64,000 bases of DNA from Carnegiea gigantea. Lineage: Eukaryota; Streptophyta; Magnoliopsida; Caryophyllales; Cactaceae. The stretch covers positions 141,501 to 205,500 of the forward strand of contig JAKOGI010001247.1 in NCBI GenBank assembly GCA_029747015.1. Reading direction: 5' to 3'. How positions within the stretch are numbered: the first letter of the stretch is position 1; every line of letters starts with the position of its first letter. Shown here one piece after another: positions 56,757 to 64,000 of the stretch. The notes beneath the pieces are model-generated. The model saw only the letters and a program-made list of their open reading frames with translations. It was not told where the DNA came from and did no database searches. Made by a program: the position numbers and the translations under genes.

Positions 56757-57644
56757 TGATGTATTCAAGCTTCACTAATGCAAGGTTAAGCAAAAGGGAA
56801 GCAAGAATGTATTTGGGTAGAAGAATGAAAATGGAACCAAAGTAACCAAGAACCAAGATAGAAACAAGTGGACTAGCAAGGGTGATTGAAGACCCACCTT
56901 GGTTTGTACACTTAAGTAATCTTCTTTCTTCAACTAAGTTACAAAAATTAATCACCTTCTTAGTTGAGTTAAGATGACCTAGAGACCCACTTGAGGTTGT
57001 CAATACTCAAGATGCAACACTAAGGATTTTTGAGAGAGAATGGAGAGAGTTTTCACAACTCAAAGTTTAATTTCATCCAGAAGTGATTACAAGAAACTCT
57101 TTGGCTATGTTTTAAGGCCCTTACACTGCTACCCAAGGCCTCAAAGAGCAGCCAAGAGACAAAAGGTATAATTAGGCATCAATTCTACCCATAGCCTAAG
57201 TACTACTAAGTCTAATCCTACTTGTGACACCTCATTAGAACTAATGATGCTCCCAAATGAGTTGTCAAACCCCTAATTTTGCTGGAAATACTCAGGTACA
57301 AGTCAAATTGCAGCTAAGGACAAGAGAAAACCAAGAATTACATCACTGTGTACTAACTAGCTATGGACTGGTCCAAAAGAATTAAAACCGTCCTTTCCGC
57401 TGGTTAATAGCAACACAAGGGGGTGCTTCCTGGTCCTTTAAGGTTGATGATTTGATAAATATTTATCTCATCTTTCATGCCCTAAAGTTTCCAAAAAGTT
57501 GGAGTTCAATAGGTCAACCATTTGGCCTTTGTTTCGGACTTGTGCTGGATTCGGACCTGCACTACACAGTCTGAAACAACTTGTTGCTTCACCTGGAAAA
57601 CGACCTCCAAATGACTTGCAACTAGCCTTATTGGAAAGATAACA
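56757..57644 (-). repeat. 5' LTR of gypsy element 2, shared with a second element
   Basis: 888 bp, partner of 50948-51834. On its right it is not followed by unrelated flank but by the same sequence that follows the 3' LTR internally (see 57645-57874). Confidence 0.85.
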
Positions 57645-57874
57645 TCCTGAACTTAAAGGGGGTGGTTGTGGAAGTCACTTATCCCCTCAGTAGCTGGTCC
57701 AAAAAGAGTGATAAATCCGGGCTATTTTTTGGTTGAACCGGGCAGTAGGTTGTTGGTGTTGTTCATGAAGTTTCTGACCAAGGATTGCACTTCTTGGTCT
57801 TCCTTACTAGTGCTGGGCCTTTGGGGAATGGAGGAGGAGAGGTTGGAGGGGTTATGAGGATGGTCCCCATCATA
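57645..57874 (-). pseudogene. Tail of a second gypsy-2 copy (pol C terminus) fused to the LTR
   Basis: 230 bp matching 51835-52064 of the full element (pol C terminus, stop and PPT side) with a few substitutions. Homology stops abruptly after CCCCATCATA. It shows that the LTR at 56757-57644 was the 3' LTR of one element and the 5' LTR of another, as left by LTR-LTR recombination, with the rest of the second element lost. Confidence 0.85.
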
Positions 57875-58358
57875 GATGGTTAGGTTTGTATGAGGGAGGG
57901 AACATAGAGTACTAAATTAGAGAAGCTTGCTGATTTCCTAATCATGAACCTCATAATCCATCCACTATATATACTAGAACTATTCCTCTTATGATGCAAA
58001 GGTTGAGTTAGATAATATGTCAATATTCAAAATTATAGATAATTCATGAATAATATTATTTTCATCATTTATATTTATTTTATTAGTTGAATAATCTTTG
58101 TATCTATTAAACTTTTTAGATTTACATATGTGTTATTTTGTATATGTAATTAAATATTTGTTAATCACATTTCTAAGAAACTGATTAAGGAGAAGGTGAA
58201 AAATCTTGTGAAGTATGTAAAGAAAAGTTTAAAAAGAGTAGTATACCTGTAAAAGGCAAAGAATAGATTAATGTATTAATTAATATGCTACCCAATAAAG
58301 TTATGACACTTGGCAAAAACGTGTGAAGTCACTCAATTTTATATATAGTTATGTAGAT
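57875..58358. other. AT-rich stretch between retroelements
   Basis: No coding frame of note. It may include the outer part of the copia 2 LTR, since that LTR's left border is uncertain. Confidence 0.4.
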
Positions 58359-59020
58359 TGTTACACAAAGCCTTAAATAGAATAAGCAATTTAATGGGTA
58401 ATCATTGCTGATTAATACGCAATTAATCCTCAAATGTAACTGCCAAATCAATGGTGATTATGGCCGTTTATTTCTGTGACCATTATTGGTCAACAGCTCC
58501 TCCTCGGTCACAAAGACCACCAATCTCATATTTGGCGACAATCTTCCCTCATGCATCATACTGGGAATTAAGTGTGCGATCAAAAGTAATACCATCAGTG
58601 TTATATCACGTTACCATCTAACTGATATAGCACTTTCACGAAACATTAATACCCTGAATCATTCAAATACATCACCAATGGCATACACTGTCCCTTTGTG
58701 CCTGATGTATCAATTGATTGTATACTAAATATAATCGCCCGGGCTTGATATGGTGATGAGGAAATGATTCTTCCTTAGACAATCATAATAATCCATCTTA
58801 GTATAAATACTTTCCTAATGTGCTCCGCTGGACTGTATACATCTTGGCCCTTGGACAACACATTAAGGTAGCAACATCAAGTTTCGACTTCATATTATAA
58901 CTCTAAGTCAAGGATTATTGCCAATGAGGGTCACACAGTGATAAGGAAAGGAAACTCACTTATCGCTCATCAGAGATAGGTCGACTTTTAGCACACACAG
59001 TATGATAGTGTGCCATGGCA
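58359..59020 (-). repeat. Probable 3' LTR of copia element 2
   Basis: The right border is placed where - strand TTCAGGGGGAGCCA (purine tract) meets TGCCATGG. The left border at TGTTACAC (58359) is a guess from the TG terminus. A TATA-like TATTTATACT lies on - at about 58815. The partner LTR is not in the window. Confidence 0.4.
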
Positions 59021-59488
59021 TGGCTCCCCCTGAACTAGGCATGTCACTCTTCTATGCCATACAAATCACAGGCTTGGTTTTTACCTAAAAAACCAACCTG
59101 AGCTACTAAACCAACGTACCCAATGTTAATCTCAGCACTCAAGATTCGGCTATAAGGCTTCGATATAAAAACTTATTTTATACTCGACTCTCCCGAGTCT
59201 CATCTTAGTCTTACTAAGACAACTATATTTTCCATTCATACACTCCTAGTATGAGCAATCAATATTGCACACGTAGTGTCAATATGATCCAGTCTCATCT
59301 TGCCCGCTACTCAAGTGTCAGGGCGATTGCCTATGTGAGTAGGCCAATCAGAAGCCTGGTGATATAACAATGTGCCTTATGAGGTATTTGTATATTTATG
59401 AACATCTAAAAGAAACATCATTTTTTATTTCATAAATATTTAATACAAGTAAAAACATGTCCATCATACACTTAGATATATCAAAAAA

Positions 59489-60262
59489 CTAAGTCCTACA
59501 CAGACCTAAGCTCATCACATGAGCTTTAAAAGCGTCTCTAGGAATAGGCTTAGTTAAAGGATCTGCTATCATTCTACTTATAGATACATACTTAATGGTA
59601 GCTTCTTTCTCTTTTATAGCGTTTCGTACAAAATGATAATACCTCTTAATATGCTTAGTTTTCCTGTAGAACTTTGGATCTCTAGTAAATTGGATAGTAG
59701 CAGTATTGTCACATAACAAGTCTAGAGAATCATTAACTCCAGGAGTGAGATTAAGATCCTGTAGAAAACTCCTTAGCCATACTGCCTCCTAAGTGGCAAG
59801 ACAACAAGCAATATACTATGCTTTTATAGTCGAAAGTGCTATGCAGTCGTGCTTCTGACTGCACCAAGATATGGCTCCCTCGCCTATGGTGAACACATAT
59901 CCCGAGGTAGACCTAGATTTGTCTACATCACTACACCAATGAGTATCGGTATATCCTCTCAACTTAAGATCCCCACCTTGATAGCAAAGGACTAGATCAC
60001 TTATGCCATGTAGATACCGAAAGATCCATTTGATGGCTTGCTAATGTGCAGTCCCCAGGTTGCTCTGGTAACGACTTACCAAACCAACTGCAAAGCAAAT
60101 CTCTGGCTGTGTGCACAAGATGGCATACATCAAACTCCCTACTGCACTAACATACGGAACATTGTTCATTCTCTCCTTCTCTTTGTCTGTCTTAGGACAC
60201 TGGTCAAGACTTATGGTTAAACCCTTCTTAACTGGAGTGTCTATGGGTTTAGAGTAATGCAT
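59489..60262 (-). pseudogene. Copia 2 RNase H and RT C-terminal part, broken
   Basis: On - from 60262: MHYSKPIDTPVKKGLTISLD, VGSLMYAILCTQPEICFAVG and LVSRYQSNLGTAH (end of RT), a stop, then pieces of RNase H to frame 59719-59489: LLCDNTATIQFTRDPKFYRK, TKHIKRYYHFVRNAI and MIADPLTKPIPRDAFKAHV. The final ADPLTK motif is typical. At least three stops between 59720 and 60060. Confidence 0.8.
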
Positions 60263-60960
60263 GCGACAACGTTATAAGATTTTATTAATGTATGCTTCTT
60301 GATTCAAACCAAGAAGTTTCTTAGAATGGTTTCGAGTTATCTCTACGCCTAGGACATACCTAACCTCACCCATGTCCTTCATCTCGAAGACGGAGGACAA
60401 CTACTGCTTAGTGGTTTGGATCATTTCCATGTTGTTTCTAGCCAAGTATGCCATCAACATACAAAGTAAGAAACATAATCCCTTTTGTGGTTTTCTTGAC
60501 ATACACATAGTGATCTTCAGAAACCATGTGTAAGCCAAAAGAGATAATAGCTTCATGGAATCTGAAGTATCAGGCTCTGGAAGACTACTTGAGATCATAA
60601 ATAGATCTTTTAAGACAACAAACTTTGTCCTTTTGACCTTTTGATATGAAACCAACAGGTTGATTTATATAAATCTCTTCTTCAAGGTTTCCATTAAGGA
60701 AAGCTATCATTACGTCCATTTGGAACATCTCTAAATCCAAATGGGCAACTAAGGCTAGAAGTAGACGAATAGAGGTAATTCTCACCACAGGAGAAAAAGT
60801 CTCTTCATAGTCTACCCCTTTTATTTGGGTAAACCCCTTCGCCACTAAGTGGGCCTTAAACTGATCGATTGATCCATCTATCTAATGTTTTATCTTAAAA
60901 ACCCACTTGTTTCTAATTGATTTACGTCAGAGAGGAAGATCAATAAGTTTTCAAACCTTG
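60263..60960 (-). pseudogene. Copia 2 reverse transcriptase, catalytic Asp lost
   Basis: Frame 60845-60585 reads [60 protein letters not shown] and [12 protein letters not shown]. After a frame change comes LTLYVDGIL: the usual YVDD is YVDG (GAC to GGC, 60450-60452). A stop follows it. The RT palm could not polymerise even if the frame were whole. Confidence 0.85.
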
Positions 60961-61145
60961 TTCCTCGCCATAGAGTCCATTTCATCCCTCATGGCTTCCA
61001 TCCACTTTTTGTGGTATGGTGAATCAATGGCCTTCTGAAAAGAGGTAGACTCTTCTATTTCTAAGGAGTGCACCAGAATATTTTCTCTTCGATTTGAAAA
61101 TATCATCGAGTATTCTTTCACGTTCACTCCTCCGAAGCACAGGAC

Positions 61146-62523
61146 CTATGCTAGTTTGACCCCCTGAGGTAGTCCTCCCCCTATCTTTAAGAGGTACAGA
61201 ATCCTCAGATGAGGAGAATCATTGTCATTATCCTGAGTAAGTGGACTAACCTTGTGTTCATGTTCATGTACGGGAGAAGGAGGACGAACCTCATTCTCAG
61301 GTTGATTTTCTCGGGCAGCCAGCAACTCATCATCTCTTCCAGACAACAAAAGAGTACTATCCTCGGTGACACGATGAGTGTTTAAATCCTCCCCCTCACT
61401 GAGAGATAGTTGATCATCTAGCGGTAACTCATATAACACTGTGTCCTGTTTGATTTCACCAATGCTTGGGAACTCATCCTCAAGGAACTCAACATTACGT
61501 GAATCCACTTCTGTCATACCACCATTAGGGTGTTCACCATACATAACATATCTCTTAAAATCTTCGGGATATCGTATCAACACCATTTTAGTGGCCCTCG
61601 GGCCAAGTTTCCCACATTTGTGAGTTGGGTTGTGTACATGGCCAGCCGAACCCCATGGGCGTCAATGGTTTAAGGAGGGCTTTCTACCATGCCATAACTC
61701 ATATAGGGTAACGAATATGCTCTTACTAGGCACACGGCTAAGGATATAAGCTGCCGTGAGCAACGCATCCCCTCAAAAACTAATTGGGAGATTGACGTCT
61801 GCCATCATTGACCTGACCATGTCAAGCAGTGTTCGATTCCTATGCTCTGCCACACCATTTTGTTGTGGAGTGTCAGGAATTGTGAGTTGTCTTTGTATAT
61901 CCTTTTTCTCGCAAAATTCTTTGAACATATGAGAGGTATTCACGATCACGATCAGTTCGAAGAGTCTTAACTCTCCGATCTAATTGGGTCTCAACCTCGG
62001 CTATAAAATGTTTGAACACATCAAGTGCTTCATAGCGATGTGATAATAGGTACACATACCCATATCTTGAATAATCATCTATGAAAGTGAGGACATAGAA
62101 AGCCCCATGACATGCTTTCACATTCATGGGTCCACATATATAAGAGTGAATAAGCTCTAGAGGGTTTGACGCCCTTGAAGCCTTATCAAAAGGCTTCGTG
62201 GCCGCGTTGCCAGCTAGACAGGACTCACATATGGAGAACTTAGCCTTAGTGAGTTGGTCTAATAGTCCTTCTTTAGCTATCCTACTCATCCTATCTTGGC
62301 CAATATGACCAAGCCTAGCATGCCATTTAATGGATTCAGAATTAGAATCAAAACATGAGACAAAAGCAGAACGAGAATTATTATAACAATTATCCAAATC
62401 TAGTACAAGAAAATCTTTCTTTAAAGTTGCGTGGCCAAATACATTGCCACCATACATAATGTTCAAACCATCTGGACAAGAACTAAAACCAAAACCTGAT
62501 TTCATTAGGGAAACTAAAGACAA
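61146..62523 (-). pseudogene. Copia 2 integrase region, first catalytic Asp lost
   Basis: Frame 62523-61873 has the GAG-pre-integrase zinc motif (IKWHARLGHIG, then CESCLAG) and integrase. LELIHSYICGP has Tyr (62140-62142, GAT to TAT) where the first catalytic Asp belongs. Then AFYVLTFIDDYSRYGYVYLL and VKTLRTDRDREYLS with the second Asp. A frameshift near 61920 follows; AERRNRTLLDM-type text with the Glu is in another frame (about 61850). Frame 61586-61146 is the acidic linker before RT. Confidence 0.85.
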
Positions 62524-62539
62524 AAGATAGACTCACACA

Positions 62540-62910
62540 CCAGGCGCGTAGAGGGCATCAAAAAGAAGCAACTTATTTCATCATTGCAAGATGAGCTGGT
62601 ACGTTCCAACACCTAGAATGTCTTCTTTACAGCCGTTACCCAGCACGACAGTCTGTGAACCCATCGGGTACCGGTGAAAATCCACAAACGCCACTCTGTC
62701 CCGAACTATGTGCTTGCTTGCTCCCGTATGTACTATCCAATTAGGAAAAGAATTAGCAACTAATGCATGAGAGTATGAATATAATTCAAGAGAACAAGTG
62801 GAAGAAGGTACCTTCTTCGGCTCAGGACAATCCCGAGTGCAGTGACCTTTCTTTCCACAATTATAGCACTTCACACATGCTATATTGATCCCTCAATTGC
62901 CTTTGGCCTT
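62540..62910 (-). pseudogene. Copia 2 zinc knuckle and protease, active site mutated
   Basis: Frame to 62581: CYNCGKKGHCTRDC is a complete CCHC knuckle. Next comes NWIVHTGASKHIV, where the catalytic Asp of the D-T-G triad is His (CAT, 62728-62730), then GSQTVVLGNGCKEDILG. The same frame continues from gag past two stops (TAG near 62911, TGA near 62896). The knuckle could still bind RNA but the protease would be dead. Confidence 0.85.
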
Positions 62911-63700
62911 CTACTTCTTGGCAATCCCAGCCTTCGGCCTACCATTCTGAGGGATGCGAAAACCCTTCTTGGCCTGTCGGCCTATGTTATTCTTGTTGCC
63001 TTTGGGCCTATTTCCCTTGACAACAAGTGCCACATGAGGAGTGCCTAAAATTTTCAGGCATTCTTCTTCCATTTCAATGTGGCTTTGGACCTCAGCAAAG
63101 GTCTTGATATGTTCAGAATGAGTCAAGACAGTCTTGACATAATTCCAATGCTGAGATTCTATAGGGAGAGCCCGAATCATATTCAGGAGACAGGACTTGC
63201 TCCTCCTCAGAAATTTCCTTACCAGCAGCCTTGAGATCACGAATTATGCCACTCATAATTTGTAAATGCTTAGTCATGGTACGACTAGAATCCATTTGGT
63301 ACTGTATCCATTTGAGCTGCAAGGCACGAAGCCTTGTTTCGGATGTTTAACCAAAACGGATTTTGACTTGGTCCCACATGTTCTTAGCTGTGGGACACAA
63401 CTCAAATTCTCCAATAAGATTGTCGTACATGAAATACAATATAGTAAAGCATGCCCTTCAATCCTTATTGGACCATTCTTGGTGGGCCTGTAAGCTCTCT
63501 TGATACCGTACAAAAGAAGTATCAATGGGTTTGCCGTCTTTATCCATGTCAGATGGCGGAAACTTGGCTACCGTCAAGTGTTCTAGCAGGTCTCTTTCAT
63601 TCAGAAGATACTGAATCTTCTGCTTTCACATGTCATAGTTAGACCCATCTAACTTCTGACTAGTGGAAGGTTCATTGATCATTGCGCTGTTAGTTGTCAT
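62911..63700 (-). pseudogene. Copia 2 gag, broken
   Basis: ATG at 63700: MTTNSAMINEPSTSQKLDGS, then NYDM and a TGA in place of Trp (63625-63627), KQKIQYLLNERDLLEHLTVA, FELCPTAKNMWDQVKIRFG and a stop, LQLKWIQYQMDSSRTMTKHL. After a frame change near 63200 come SLLNMIRALPIESQHWNYV and IEMEEECLKILG and a basic tail ending IAKK before TAG. This is the UBN2-type gag of copia elements. Two stops and one frameshift. Confidence 0.8.
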
Positions 63701-64000
63701 ATCTACAAGTTTACATTGGGACAAACATTAGGCACATGTTTTCTAAAGTAATTAAATTATTAAAGTTTCATCGTTTATGTCATATGACCGAAAATTTCGC
63801 TAAGCTCATAATCATCTCATATAATCATGAACTCGAAAATTTAAATAACTTAATTACAACAATATTTCCATAAAAAAAAATTCATATGGACCACAATTAA
63901 AATGTTAAACTAATTAACATTTATTTAAATATCACACAGATATTTATTAAAAACAATGTAAAACTAATTTATATATTCACATAATGGAAATATACATATC
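63701..64000 (-). other. Untranslated leader of copia element 2
   Basis: AT-rich, no frame. It should hold the primer site and the end of the 5' LTR further right. No TGGTATCAGAGC is seen before the window edge. Confidence 0.5.

Larger units (their letters stand above)
50948..57644 (-). mobile_element. Ty3/gypsy element, chromovirus-like, full length, dead
   Basis: LTRs at 50948-51834 and 56757-57644 begin TGATGTATTC and end GATAACA on +. A good initiator-Met primer site lies 2 nt inside the 5' LTR. Gene order on - is gag, protease, RT, RNase H, integrase. The LTRs differ at roughly 6 percent of the first 200 positions. The integrase C terminus ends FNVADLSPYYEEEEE without a chromodomain I can see, so the lineage (CRM/Reina-like) is a guess. 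Stops occur in gag and RT. Confidence 0.9.
58359..64000 (-). mobile_element. Ty1/copia element 2, 5' LTR beyond window, dead
   Basis: On -: gag, zinc knuckle, protease, integrase, RT and RNase H are recognisable from 63700 to 59489, then a ~450-bp spacer, a G-rich purine tract (59021-59036) and a probable 3' LTR. The 5' LTR should lie past 64000. Catalytic residues of protease, integrase and RT are each replaced by single-base changes, in addition to stops and frameshifts. The family differs from copia element 1 in gag, in the RNase H tail and in the length of the 3' spacer. Confidence 0.85.

Overview
This is nuclear DNA of a flowering plant, probably a eudicot. It is AT-rich and packed with Ty3/gypsy, Ty1/copia, L1-type LINE, PIF/Harbinger, Mutator-like, hAT and Tourist-like elements, many of them nested. 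Eukaryotic splice signals, TATA boxes and a poly(A) signal are visible. There are no operons, and bacterial gene logic does not apply. The species cannot be named from the sequence.

Layout: (1) 1-9930 is the 3' part of a large decayed Ty3/gypsy element of Tat/Retand type: RT, RNase H, an extra archaeal-type RNase H and integrase on +, then a ~59-60 bp minisatellite, an antisense spliced ORF on -, a second block of the same minisatellite, and an LTR-like end. (2) 9966-15538 is AT-rich filler holding a solo LTR with an embedded 5S rRNA sequence (Cassandra type), a tRNA-like relic and an LTR/primer-site relic. (3) 15539-20396 is a nearly complete two-gene PIF/Harbinger transposon bounded by TAA. 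(4) 21868-27949 is a full-length but dead copia element on - with two ~724 bp LTRs. (5) 28173-32806 holds two Tourist-like MITEs and a TAGTCA-rich repeat zone with a FAR1-domain fragment. (6) 32882-34830 is the only convincing host gene, an alpha-N-terminal protein methyltransferase (NTMT1 family), complete and uninterrupted. (7) 35990-50240 is a host-gene graveyard with three DUF241/BPS1-like pseudogenes on -. The third is split by a Mutator-like element that itself carries a hAT MITE. Between the second and third lies a ~350 bp tandem repeat split by a LINE. (8) 50948-57874 is a dead Ty3/gypsy chromovirus-like element on -, whose 5' LTR is fused to the tail of a second copy of the same element. 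(9) About 58359 to the window end is a second copia element on -, with catalytic residues of protease, integrase and RT all lost.

Apart from the methyltransferase, no gene looks functional. I do not see a convincing new biological system. The most informative signals are the 5S-bearing LTR, the three-level nesting inside a DUF241 gene, the shared-LTR gypsy chimera, the palindrome-cored minisatellite flanking a spliced antisense ORF, and the GCTCACTAAA tandem repeat.
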